A stretch of 64,000 nucleotides of DNA from assembly GCF_000801335.2 (NCBI RefSeq), contig NZ_JSEH01000024.1:1-64000 (forward strand). The letters are read 5' to 3'. A program made the translations under genes and the position numbers. Numbering within the stretch: position 1 is the first letter of the stretch; every line of letters starts with the position of its first letter. The notes under the pieces are model-generated. The model worked only from the letters and a program-made list of their open reading frames with translations, was not told the origin of the DNA and did not search any database. This DNA is from Desulfovibrio sp. TomC. Lineage in GTDB: Bacteria > Desulfobacterota > Desulfovibrionia > Desulfovibrionales > Desulfovibrionaceae. Positions 43,844 to 52,179 of the stretch are shown here, piece after piece.

Positions 43844-46053
43844 AGAAAATCATGTTGTTCTATCCGCCCGGGCGGTTTTACCAGCGCGGCGAGGACCGTT
43901 CCCAGGGCAACGTGGAACAGTCCACGGCCACGTCCATGCGCGCCCCCAATGACCTGGGCTATGCCGCCGCCACCCTTAAAAAAGAAGGCTTTGCCGTCTT
44001 TTTGCGCGACTACCAGACCGAGCGCTGCGCCCCGGCCGATCTCTTGGCCGATTTTGACCGCGAAAACCCGGACGGCATCTTCGTCAGCATCACCAACTCC
44101 ACGATTTTTCACGATCTCGTCCTGGTGCGCGAATTAAAGGCCAGAAAGCCCGACCTTATGGTCATGCTCAAGGGCGCGATTTTTTTCGATCCCGCCCCGG
44201 CCCTTTTGGCCCAACTCGATCTCAGCGACGTCACCTATTTAATCGGCCTGGAGTCGGATTTCATCGTCGGCAAGCTCACCCAGGCTCATTTTGACGATCC
44301 GGCTGCTGTGCCGGCCATTCGCGGCATCCTCTACCGGGACGGCGAGGGCTGGGCCAAGACCGATTTCGCCTCGTGGGAGACCGATCTCGACAGCCTGCCC
44401 TTTCCCGACCGCAGCCTCATCAAAAACGCCCTCTACGCCCGCCCGGACACCGGCGAACCCCAGGCCACCATCGCCACCTCGCGCGGCTGTCCCTCGGCCT
44501 GCATCTTCTGCATGACCCCGAAGATTTCCGGCAAGAAGCTGCGCCTGCGCTCTCCGGAAAACATCCTGGCCGAGTTGACCGACTGCTACGACAACCACGG
44601 CATCCGCGACTTTTTCTTCAAGTCCGACACCTTCACCTTTGACCCGGTCTGGACCAAGGCCGTGTGTCAGGCCATCCTCAATTCCCCTCTTGGCGGCAAG
44701 ATCCGCTGGGTGGCCAACTCCAAGGTCAAGCCGCTGGACGCCGACACGTTGGTCCTCATGAAAAAGGCCGGCTGCTGGCTGGTGGCCTTTGGCTACGAGT
44801 CCGGCAGCCCCGAGACCTTGACCCGCATCCACAAGAATACAACAATCAACGACAACATCCAGGCCACCAAATGGGCCAAGGAAGCCGGGCTTCTCACCTT
44901 CGGCTTCTTCCTCATCGGACTCCCCTGGGAAGGCCGCGAACATCTCGAAGCCACGCGCCGGCATATCTTCGAGCTCGACAACGATTTCCTCGAGCTGCAC
45001 ATCGCCATTCCCTATTATGGCACGCGCTTAAACGAAATCGCCCGGGAAGAAGGTCTGCTCCCCGGTTCGGTGCTGGGCAAAGACTATTTCAATGCCCCAA
45101 CCGTCGGCACGGCCACGCTGTCCATGGAGGAAATCGAGGCCTTTCGCAAAAAAACGCTGCTCGATTTCCACCTGCGCCCGTCCTACATCGGCCGCAAGCT
45201 GGTCCAAGCCGGCGGCAACCCCAAGATTCTGGCCAATTACGCCCGGTTCGGCCTGCGTCTGCTCAAAAACACCCTCCTGCCGCCCAAACGGCCCAAGGGC
45301 CTCACCCCGGACGGCACCCCGCCCACGGTGTGCATCCTCGGAGCCGGTTCGGATATCGCCCAGGCTCTGGCCCGGCAGTTCGCGGCCAAGGACACGGCCA
45401 ACCTCGTCCTGGCCTCGCGCGATCAGGAGCGTTTGGGTGTCGCTGCCAGGGAAATAGCCAAGGCCAGCGACGTGCCCGTGGCTGTGCGCCCCTTTGACGC
45501 CCTGGATTTCGCCAGCCATGCCGGCTTTTTCGATGCCCTGGACCCCATGCCCGACGTCCTGGTCATTGCCTTTGGCCTGCTTGGCGACCAGAAGGCCTGC
45601 CAAAGCGACTTTGCCGCCGCCCGCATGGTCGTGGACACCAACTTCACCGCTGCCCTGTCGCTCCTTGAAATCGCTGCCGACCGCTTCACCCGGCGCGGCC
45701 ATGGGACCATCGTCGGCCTCACGTCCCCGGCCGGCGAACGCGGCCGTAAGAGCAACTACATCTATGGCGCGGCCAAGGCCGGCCTGACCGTGGCCCTGGC
45801 CGGTCTGCGCCACCGTCTGGCCGGCACAGGCGTCCACGTCCTGACCGTGCTGCCCGGCTGGACCAGGACCCGCATGACCGCCGCCGCTCCGACTCCGGCC
45901 CGCCTGACTGCCGCGCCCGACCGGGTGGCGGCCGATATCCACAAGGCCATCCACGACAAGACGTCCATCCTCTACACCCCCTGGTTCTGGCGACCCATCA
46001 TGACAGTCGTGCGGGCGCTTCCGGAAAAACTCTTCGTCAAAACGAATCTCTAA
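43840..46053 (+). CDS. B12-binding radical SAM protein fused to a DprE2-like short-chain dehydrogenase
   Basis: A 737-residue fusion. Residues 1-160 form a cobalamin-binding-like Rossmann domain without the DxHxxG motif, as in BchE/HpnR-type enzymes. The radical SAM core has Cys 217, 221 and 224 (SRGCPSACIFC) and continues to about 420. A linker leads to a short-chain dehydrogenase at 496-737 with GAGSDIAQALA, VIAFGLLGD (about 576-583), Ser 629, and Tyr 642/Lys 646 (YGAAK). The segments AFGLLGD, S-AGER-R--N--YG--KAGL and TRTRM match mycobacterial DprE2, the reductase that finishes C2 epimerisation of polyprenyl-phosphoryl-ribose. The start overlaps the UbiA-family stop (ATGA) and the stop overlaps the next start by one base. 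That the radical SAM part performs the oxidation normally done by DprE1 is inference. Confidence 0.85.
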   Translation: MKKIMLFYPPGRFYQRGEDRSQGNVEQSTATSMRAPNDLGYAAATLKKEGFAVFLRDYQTERCAPADLLADFDRENPDGIFVSITNSTIFHDLVLVRELKARKPDLMVMLKGAIFFDPAPALLAQLDLSDVTYLIGLESDFIVGKLTQAHFDDPAAVPAIRGILYRDGEGWAKTDFASWETDLDSLPFPDRSLIKNALYARPDTGEPQATIATSRGCPSACIFCMTPKISGKKLRLRSPENILAELTDCYDNHGIRDFFFKSDTFTFDPVWTKAVCQAILNSPLGGKIRWVANSKVKPLDADTLVLMKKAGCWLVAFGYESGSPETLTRIHKNTTINDNIQATKWAKEAGLLTFGFFLIGLPWEGREHLEATRRHIFELDNDFLELHIAIPYYGTRLNEIAREEGLLPGSVLGKDYFNAPTVGTATLSMEEIEAFRKKTLLDFHLRPSYIGRKLVQAGGNPKILANYARFGLRLLKNTLLPPKRPKGLTPDGTPPTVCILGAGSDIAQALARQFAAKDTANLVLASRDQERLGVAAREIAKASDVPVAVRPFDALDFASHAGFFDALDPMPDVLVIAFGLLGDQKACQSDFAAARMVVDTNFTAALSLLEIAADRFTRRGHGTIVGLTSPAGERGRKSNYIYGAAKAGLTVALAGLRHRLAGTGVHVLTVLPGWTRTRMTAAAPTPARLTAAPDRVAADIHKAIHDKTSILYTPWFWRPIMTVVRALPEKLFVKTNL

Positions 46054-47225
46054 TGAATATACTGTTTTTAAATCACAATCCGGAACGCTACGGCACCTAC
46101 TTTCGGTGCTACCACTTGGGCCGCCATCTGGCTGACCGTGGCCACACCGTGACCCTGGTGTGCGCCTCGCGCGAAGCCACCCTGCACACCACTGAGCGCA
46201 AGGAAGGCGGGCTGCGTATCCGCTTTCTTCCCCGCGTCAATGTGGCGACCTATCACACCGGCCATACCCTGCGTATGTTGCTGAACACCCATGAGTGTCT
46301 GCGCACGCCCATGGATATCCTGCATGCCTTCGCCTTTCCGCTGCATCCCATCAGCTTCCCGACGCTGGTGACCAGCATCCTGAAGCCCAAGGTCAAGATC
46401 GTCCTCGATCACGACGACATGTGGAAAGGCGGCTTTATCGACCAGCACCCCGGTCCCGTGCGCCTGCTCTACAATTTCACCGAGGACCACCTGCCCCGCC
46501 TGGCCGATCAGGCCACGGCCGCCAGCGAAATCCTCATCCAGAAGTTTCGCGCCGCCGGTCTGCCGGACGATAAGATCCACTACATCCCCAACTGCCCGAC
46601 CGTCCGGCTCGATATGCCGGACAAGCTCGCCGCCCGGGCGGCCCTGGGACTTGCCCCCGACGACAAAATGCTGCTCTCCATGGGACACACCTATACCGAA
46701 TCGCTGTTCGCGCTCCTCGACGCCTACGCCGTCGCCCGCGAGGCTGTGCCCGGCGTCAAGCTCCTGTTCCTCGGCAAAATGCACATTTCCGATGACTTCA
46801 AGGCCCGCATGAAGCCCTACGAGGAACGCTTCGCCCCGGATATCGTGAAAATCGGCGAGAAACCCCCCACCGACGTGCCGCGCTATCTGGCCGCCTCCGA
46901 TGCGCTGCTGCTCCCCATGGACGACGACCCCATCGAAAAGGCCCGCTTCCCCATCCGCTTTGGCGACTATCTCGCCTCGGGCGTGCCCGTCGTGTCCAAC
47001 GCCGTGGGCGAAATCAAACGCATCATGGAAGCCCATGACTGCGGCTATACCGCGCCCGTCGGCAACTCCGCCGCCTTCGGCCGGGCCATTGTCCACGCGC
47101 TGACCGACGAGGCCGGCCGCGACCGCAAACGCGACAACGCCAGACGGCTCATTGCCGAAGAACTCAATTGGCCCGCCGTGGCCGCCCGCCTGGAAGCGGT
47201 CTACGAGAAGACGTTGGGCGAATAA
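46053..47225 (+). CDS. Glycosyltransferase family 4
   Basis: A 390-residue GT-B glycosyltransferase. The N-terminal acceptor domain starts MNILFLNHNPERYGTYFRCYHLGRHLADRGHTVTLV and includes a DHDDMWKGG segment. The donor domain from about residue 200 shows LLSMGHTYTESLFALLDAYA, VKLLFLGKMH, DVPRYLAASDALLLPMDDDPIEKARFPIRFGDYLASGVPVVSN (the E/R-rich sugar-nucleotide site) and CGYTAPVG. It uses a nucleotide sugar, acceptor unknown. Its ATG shares one base with the preceding stop (TAATG), so it is translationally coupled to the radical SAM-SDR gene. Confidence 0.9.
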   Translation: MNILFLNHNPERYGTYFRCYHLGRHLADRGHTVTLVCASREATLHTTERKEGGLRIRFLPRVNVATYHTGHTLRMLLNTHECLRTPMDILHAFAFPLHPISFPTLVTSILKPKVKIVLDHDDMWKGGFIDQHPGPVRLLYNFTEDHLPRLADQATAASEILIQKFRAAGLPDDKIHYIPNCPTVRLDMPDKLAARAALGLAPDDKMLLSMGHTYTESLFALLDAYAVAREAVPGVKLLFLGKMHISDDFKARMKPYEERFAPDIVKIGEKPPTDVPRYLAASDALLLPMDDDPIEKARFPIRFGDYLASGVPVVSNAVGEIKRIMEAHDCGYTAPVGNSAAFGRAIVHALTDEAGRDRKRDNARRLIAEELNWPAVAARLEAVYEKTLGE

Positions 47226-47235
47226 GCGGGGAAGA

Positions 47236-47363
47236 GCGGGGCGCTGCCCCGGACCCCGCCGGGACGCTGTCCCGGACCCTGCTGGGGCGCTGCCCCAGAC
47301 CCCGGCAGGGCGCTGCCCTGCACCCGCCGGGGGGATGATCCCCCCGGACCCCCCGCCTGGGCG
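47236..47363 (+). repeat. Compound array of four G/C hairpins 3' of the GT4 gene (copy I)
   Basis: Four successive short palindromes: GGGGCGCTGCCCCGGACCCC, GGGACGCTGTCCCGGACCC, GGGGCGCTGCCCCAGACCCC and GGGCGCTGCCC, ending in CCGGGGGGATGATCCCCCCGG with GGACCCCCC. Together with the next two entries this fills the 620-base gap 47226-47846, in which I recognise no gene. Confidence 0.8.
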
Positions 47364-47410
47364 GGCGGTGATGTAGGAAGCGGGGTGGTGGAGGCGGCAG
47401 CGGGAGAAAG

Positions 47411-47535
47411 ATGGGGTCGGCATGTGGGCCGATGCTGCCGCCGCTGGCGCGGCAGGCTCATCGGCCCACATGCCGACCCCAACTCGCCACGGCCCCGAAG
47501 CGGGGCCGAAGGGGCTTGGAGCCGGAGCGACCGGA
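47411..47535. repeat. Large-palindrome repeat family 2, copy 1
   Basis: Two 22-base arms (47413-47434, starting GGGGTCGGCATGTGGGCC, and 47459-47480) pair perfectly, with an inner 7-bp stem CTGCCGC/GCGGCAG. A second hairpin GGCCCCGAAGCGGGGCC follows, then a tail ending GAGCGACCGGATAGGG. The same order of parts recurs at 55819-55950. Confidence 0.75.
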
Positions 47536-47762
47536 TAGGGTTGCCTGCGGCGGGGCATGGCTCGAAGCGCTTTTTGCGCCGCAGAACCTGTCAGAAAGCG
47601 AAAACAACATTTCGAATGTGCAGTCGGCGTGGTTTGGATGCAGCAGGCTCGACTGGATGATTGTATTTTGAAAAAAGTGTGTTGCCCCGGCCTGCGAAGG
47701 TTTGCCGGCAACAGATCCTTTTCCCGTAACCCCCTTTAAAAGCTTTTGGGGAAGGTGGGGGT

Positions 47763-47809
47763 CTGGGGGAGGGAACCCCTTTTTCCCCAAAAGGGGTTCC
47801 CTCCCCCAG
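47763..47809. repeat. 21-bp perfect palindrome upstream of GT4 gene
   Basis: Arms 47763-47783 and 47789-47809 (CTGGGGGAGGGAACCCCTTT...) pair perfectly around TCCCC. It lies 40 bases before the start of the next glycosyltransferase gene, preceded by TTTAAAAGCTTTTGGGG. Could be a transcription stop or a 5' mRNA hairpin. Confidence 0.75.
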
Positions 47810-47846
47810 GTCTTCCTCCTTCTCCACCATCAATAAGGACTCACAT

Positions 47847-49031
47847 ATGCGCATATTCGTACCGGCGATGGGTCGGGTGAATACGAAGAATCGGGACGGC
47901 AGCGAGGTCCGGTTTGCCGAGATTGCCCGGCGCTGGCTGGCGCAGGGCGTGGAGCTTAAGATGCTGCTGCCCCGGCGCGAGATTGGCGTGCTGGAGTCCC
48001 AGGGCGTGACCGCCGCGTGGCAGGTGCATTGGGAGCCGTTTACCAGTGAATCGGACCGCTTGTGGAACGTGCTGGCCGTGTATCTGTGGCGCATCCTGAC
48101 CTGCCCCTTTGCCCGCTATCCCAAGGGTGTGGACGCGGTCTATGCGCCGTCGGATTTCCTGTTCGATCTGCTGCCGGCCTTGTTGTGCCGCTGGAGGAAT
48201 CCGGCCGCGCGGCTGGTGGTGTGCGTGTTTTTGATCGCCCCGAATCCGTTCAAGGGCTATGAGAACGTTTTCGGGGGCAAGTGGAAGCTGCCTTCGATTC
48301 GCGGGGTTTTGTATTATTTGGCCCAGTGGATGAGCGTATGGCTGGCCAAGCGGTTCGGGGCCGCCATGCTGGTGCTCAATTCGCTGGACAAGGACTCGCT
48401 GGTGGCTATGGGGGCCGAGGCAGGGCGCGTCCATGTGGTGACCATGGGCGTGGACATGGCTTTTTTCGATGGCGTGAAGGCTGCTGCGGACACGCCGGTC
48501 TACGACGGCATCTTTTTGGGGCGGCTGCATCCGCAAAAGGGATTGTATGATCTCGTGCGCATCTGGCGGCGGGTGTGCGACGTGCGTCCGGGCAGCCGCC
48601 TTGGCGTCATCGGCGGCGGCAGCGACTGGTGGTTTGGCAAACTCAAGCAGGAAGTAGCGGCGGCCGGCCTGACCGGCAGCGTCGATCTGCTCGGGTTTCG
48701 CCAGGGCGAGGACAAGGTGCGGCTGTTAAAGGCGGCCGACTGTTTTCTGATGCCCAGCCACTACGAGAGCTTCGGCCAGGTGGCGGTGGAGGCCATGGCC
48801 AGCGGTCTGCCGGTGGTGGCCTACGATCTGCCGATTTATAGAGAGATTTTCCCCACCGGCATGGTCAAGACCGAGCTTGAGGACGAAGCGACCTTTGCCG
48901 CCGAAGTGTTGGCCCTGCTGGACGATCCGGCCCGCCGGGAACGCGCCGTGGCCGAGGCCCGGGAGCGCGCCGCCACCTTTGACTGGGCCGCCATTGCCGA
49001 GCGCGAAATGGGGTTTGTGACCGGGCGCTAA
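47847..49031 (+). CDS. Glycosyltransferase family 4
   Basis: A 394-residue GT-B glycosyltransferase. N-terminal part: MRIFVPAMGRVNTKNRDGSEVRFAEIARRWLAQGVELKML. The C-terminal donor domain has DGIFLGRLHPQKGLYDLVRIWRRV, RLGVIGGGSDWW, VDLLGFRQGEDKVRLLKAADCFLMPSHYESFGQVAVEAMASGLPVVAYDLP (the EX7E-type donor site) and IYREIFPTG. A hydrophobic mid segment (VLYYLAQWMSVWLAKRFGAAMLVL) may peripherally attach it to the membrane. It lies downstream of the polyprenyl-sugar cluster but behind a 620-base repeat-rich gap, so it may be transcribed separately. Confidence 0.9.
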   Translation: MRIFVPAMGRVNTKNRDGSEVRFAEIARRWLAQGVELKMLLPRREIGVLESQGVTAAWQVHWEPFTSESDRLWNVLAVYLWRILTCPFARYPKGVDAVYAPSDFLFDLLPALLCRWRNPAARLVVCVFLIAPNPFKGYENVFGGKWKLPSIRGVLYYLAQWMSVWLAKRFGAAMLVLNSLDKDSLVAMGAEAGRVHVVTMGVDMAFFDGVKAAADTPVYDGIFLGRLHPQKGLYDLVRIWRRVCDVRPGSRLGVIGGGSDWWFGKLKQEVAAAGLTGSVDLLGFRQGEDKVRLLKAADCFLMPSHYESFGQVAVEAMASGLPVVAYDLPIYREIFPTGMVKTELEDEATFAAEVLALLDDPARRERAVAEARERAATFDWAAIAEREMGFVTGR

Positions 49032-49035
49032 GACC

Positions 49036-50259
49036 TCACTCGTCCCGCAGCACGCTTAACACCTCGACATTGGCCGCCTGCCAGGCCGGGTAGGCGCCGG
49101 CCAGGATGCCGAGCATGGCCGAGCCGGCCAGCGCGCCGCCGATCAGGAGCGGGTTAAAGACGCTCGGGAACTCACCCAGCTTATAGACCACCAGCAGCAC
49201 GGCCAGGGCTGCGGCCGTGCCGGCGGCTCCGCCGACCGTGGCCATCAGGCCGGATTCGATGAGAAACTGGCGGATGATGTCCCCGCGTCTGGCCCCGACC
49301 GCCCGCCGGATGCCGATTTCCAGCCGTCTGGACCGCACCAGCAGGATCATGATCGACAGGATGCCAAGGCCGCCGATGCCAAAAGACAGCGAGGAGCTGA
49401 TAAACCCGAGCGTCTGCACCAGATCGAGGGCCTGCTGCTTGAGGTTCATGGTGTCTTTGCCGGTCAGCACCTTGAAGTCGTCAGCCTGTCCCTTGTCGGT
49501 CTTGATCTCGTGGCGCCGCCGCAGGATGCTGGCCGCAGCCTCCCGGGCGGCGTCGAAATCCGCGCCGTCGGCCAGCCGCAGATACACGCCATGGATGTAG
49601 TTCTTGTTGGACATGCGCCGCATGTAGGTGGAAAGCGGCACGAAGACCTGTTCGTCCTGGTTGGCCCCGGAGATGTCCGAGCCTTTTTCCTCCATGACGC
49701 CGACCACCTGGAGTCTGGCCCGGAAAATAAACACCGACTGGCCAACGGCAGCCTCGGCCGACCCGAACAGCCGGGTGGCGATGGCCGGCCCCAAGGCGCA
49801 GACCAGATCCTTGGCATCCTCTTCAGACTGGTCGAAAAAACGGCCGTATTGAGGGATGTTGCCCCGGATGGCCGGATAGGCCGGCCAGGTGGCCACCACC
49901 TGGCACATGATTTTTTTGTTGGCCGACCGGATGGGCATGGGAAAGCTCAGAAAGGGCACGCCGTCCACGGCTGACGGCAGGCCGCGCAGCAGGGCGATGG
50001 CATCGGGGAGCTTCAAGTTGGTATTGCCGGCATCCGGGCGGATGTCGCCCCGGCGAAAGCGGATGTTGCCGGTCATGGCCATGAGCAGGTTGGGGCCGAG
50101 TTTTTCCGTTTCTTCGACGGCCTTTTGTTCCATGGCCAGGGAAATATGCAGCACGCCGGTCAGGGCGAATGCCCCCAGAAAGACGCCCAGCATGGCCAGC
50201 ACGGTGCGCATCTTGTGGGTGGCCAGGGATTTGAGCGCAATGCGAAGGCTGAAAAGCAC
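49036..50259 (-). CDS. MacB/FtsX-type ABC transporter permease
   Basis: A 407-residue permease with the MacB layout: an N-terminal helix (MRTVLAMLGVFLGAFALTGVLHISLA), a periplasmic MacB_PCD domain (about residues 45-270), and three C-terminal helices (LGILSIMILLV, LLVVYKLG, LAGSAMLGILAGAYPAWQAANVEVLSVLRDE). The ending with PAWQAA-x-x-x-x-LR is the type VII family signature. No ATPase partner or periplasmic adaptor is adjacent, which is unusual. The gene lies 9 bases after the stop of a ModE-like regulator on the same strand. Confidence 0.88.
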   Translation of the reverse strand: MLFSLRIALKSLATHKMRTVLAMLGVFLGAFALTGVLHISLAMEQKAVEETEKLGPNLLMAMTGNIRFRRGDIRPDAGNTNLKLPDAIALLRGLPSAVDGVPFLSFPMPIRSANKKIMCQVVATWPAYPAIRGNIPQYGRFFDQSEEDAKDLVCALGPAIATRLFGSAEAAVGQSVFIFRARLQVVGVMEEKGSDISGANQDEQVFVPLSTYMRRMSNKNYIHGVYLRLADGADFDAAREAAASILRRRHEIKTDKGQADDFKVLTGKDTMNLKQQALDLVQTLGFISSSLSFGIGGLGILSIMILLVRSRRLEIGIRRAVGARRGDIIRQFLIESGLMATVGGAAGTAAALAVLLVVYKLGEFPSVFNPLLIGGALAGSAMLGILAGAYPAWQAANVEVLSVLRDE

Positions 50260-50268
50260 GGGAGCTGC

Positions 50269-50655
50269 CTAGCCCGTTGAGGAAGTCTTGGGCGCATCCT
50301 CGGCAAACGGTTCGGTGCCCCAGGGGAACAGTTCTTTGGCCCGGCCCACGGCATAGAGTTCCACGTCCCGGTGCCAGGTGCGAAACATCGTGACGATGTC
50401 GTGCCCGAGCGGGGTCAGGCGAAAACCTTTTTTCGGCCCGGAGCGCTCGACCAACGGCTGTCCGATCACGGTTTCGGTCTGCTTCATGCGCCCCCAGGCG
50501 GCGCGGTAGGACATGCCCATGGCTGCTGCGGCCTTGTTAAGCGACCCAAGTTCCTCGACCAGCTCCAGAAGCTGAATTCTGCCCAGGCCAAGCATCATGC
50601 CGTCGCCGGTTTCAAGCCATAAATGCAGCCGTTGTACGGCCCTGATGTCGCGCAT
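50269..50655 (-). CDS. Winged helix protein, ModE N-terminal-like
   Basis: A 128-residue DNA-binding protein with the LysR/ModE-type winged helix: LGLGRIQLLELVEELGSLNKAAAAMGMSYRAAWGRMKQTETVIGQPLVERSGPKKGFRLTPLG. The sequence is close to the N-terminal domain of molybdate-responsive ModE, but the molybdate-binding TOBE/MOP domains are missing. Such single-domain proteins occur in sulfate reducers. GGAGGGG precedes the ATG. It is co-directional with, and 9 bases from, the MacB-like permease and divergent from the MATE gene (140-base spacer). Confidence 0.86.
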   Translation of the reverse strand: MRDIRAVQRLHLWLETGDGMMLGLGRIQLLELVEELGSLNKAAAAMGMSYRAAWGRMKQTETVIGQPLVERSGPKKGFRLTPLGHDIVTMFRTWHRDVELYAVGRAKELFPWGTEPFAEDAPKTSSTG

Positions 50656-50795
50656 TGCCCCTCCATTGCAGAAAGCCCCTGGCGTCCTGCTGCCGATGTC
50701 TTATCCTTTGCGGGCCGAAAATGCCAAGGGGGGAGTTGACCCTGGTTCCGGCGTCCCGTATCGCCAGACGCCGTGCTCACGGACGTGGAGGGTTG

Positions 50796-52178
50796 ATGGA
50801 AAAAAAGGACGGACTGTTGGCCGCCGGGGTGGGTTTCCGCGAAATCTGGTCCCTGGCCTGGCCGCAGATCCTCATGATGTTTTTGACGTTTCTTATCGGT
50901 TTCGTGGACGTTTATGTCGGCGGACGCATTGATCGGGAGACCCAGGCGGCCATCGGCGTCCTGGCCCAGGCCATGTTTTTTTTCCAGGTATTGGCCGCCG
51001 CCGTGGCCAACGGGGCCGTGGCGGCGGTAAGCCAGTCCGAGGGCGCGGGCCGTTTTGCCCGGGCCAATCGCTATGTCTGGCTGTGTCTCTTGGCCGGCGT
51101 GGCTGCCTCGCTGGCTATTTTGGTTGGCGGGATGCTCACCCGCGACTTGTTTTTGCGCCTGCTCCAGGTGCCGGAGCCGATCCGGCCGACCGCCCGGTAT
51201 TTTTTGACCGTGCTGCTGCTTTTACTGCCCATCCAGTCGTTTTTCATCATTGCCAATGCCCTGTTTCGGGCGCGCCGGATGGTCATGGTGCCGCTTTTCG
51301 CCTGGGGTCTGGCGGCCATCCTCAATGGTGCCGGTGACTTCGGATTCGGCCTGGGGATGTTCGGGTGGCCGGACTACGGCTATGCCGGGGTGGCCTGGAG
51401 CACCTTTGTCTCGGTCACGGCTGGAATGATTTTTAATTTCCTGGCCTTGTTGCGGCTGGGGATGCTTTCGCGCCGGGAGTTCCCGCCCTGGCGCTGGGTG
51501 CGTTGCGCCAGTTCCTATCTGCTCAAGGTAGCCTGGCCGTCGGGCCTGATGCAGGTGGTGTGGCACACGGGCTATCTGGTGCTCTTTGCCATCACCGGCT
51601 CCCTGCCGACCGGAAGCGTGGCTGCCCTGGCCGGCATGTCGGCCGGCATGCGTCTGGAATCGATCCTGTTTTTGCCGCCCATGGCCTTTAATTTCACGGC
51701 CTCGATTCTGGTCGGCAACCTGATCGGGGCCGGCCGGCCGGACGATGCCCGGCGCGTGGGCTATCGCATCGCCGTGGCCGGAGTGGCGGCGGTCTCGCTG
51801 CTGGGACTGGCCCTGTGGCCGTTTTTGCCCGAGGCCGCGGCCTTTCTGTCGCCGGACCCGGCCGTGGCGGCCGAGGCGGTTTCGTATTTGCGATATAACG
51901 TGGCGGCCATTCCCTTTACCGTGGCCGGCCTTATACTCATCGGGGCCATGACCGGGGCCGGGGCGACGCTGTACACCATGTTCGTCACCGGCGGTTCCAT
52001 CTGGCTCGTGCGGTTGCCGTTGGCCCTGTATCTGGGGCATAGGCTCTTTGGACGGGCCGAAGGCGTGTGGATTTCCATGTTCGTTTCCCAGGCCGCGCAG
52101 GCGATGGTGTGCCTTGGGGTATACCGTTTCGCTGATTGGGCGCGTTTCGGCATGGGTGGCGGCAAGACGAGGAAGTGA
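50796..52178 (+). CDS. MATE-family efflux transporter
   Basis: A 460-residue membrane protein with twelve predicted helices in two related halves, of the MATE (NorM/DinF) family that exports drugs or metabolites against Na+ or H+. Typical segments are EIWSLAWPQILMMFLTFLIGFVDVYVGGRI, AVANGAVAAVSQSEGAGRFARANRYV and, in the second half, AALAGMSAGMRLESILFLPPMAFNFTASILVGNLIGAGRPDDAR. The ATG at 50796 is preceded by GGAGG; the longer frame is not supported. One base separates its stop from the next start, so it forms an operon with the DUF2156 gene. Confidence 0.93.
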   Translation: MEKKDGLLAAGVGFREIWSLAWPQILMMFLTFLIGFVDVYVGGRIDRETQAAIGVLAQAMFFFQVLAAAVANGAVAAVSQSEGAGRFARANRYVWLCLLAGVAASLAILVGGMLTRDLFLRLLQVPEPIRPTARYFLTVLLLLLPIQSFFIIANALFRARRMVMVPLFAWGLAAILNGAGDFGFGLGMFGWPDYGYAGVAWSTFVSVTAGMIFNFLALLRLGMLSRREFPPWRWVRCASSYLLKVAWPSGLMQVVWHTGYLVLFAITGSLPTGSVAALAGMSAGMRLESILFLPPMAFNFTASILVGNLIGAGRPDDARRVGYRIAVAGVAAVSLLGLALWPFLPEAAAFLSPDPAVAAEAVSYLRYNVAAIPFTVAGLILIGAMTGAGATLYTMFVTGGSIWLVRLPLALYLGHRLFGRAEGVWISMFVSQAAQAMVCLGVYRFADWARFGMGGGKTRK

Positions 52179-52179
52179 G

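Noticed and set aside
47236-47363. CRISPR-like regular repeats
   Set aside because: The units are adjacent, short self-complementary hairpins of variable sequence without spacers.
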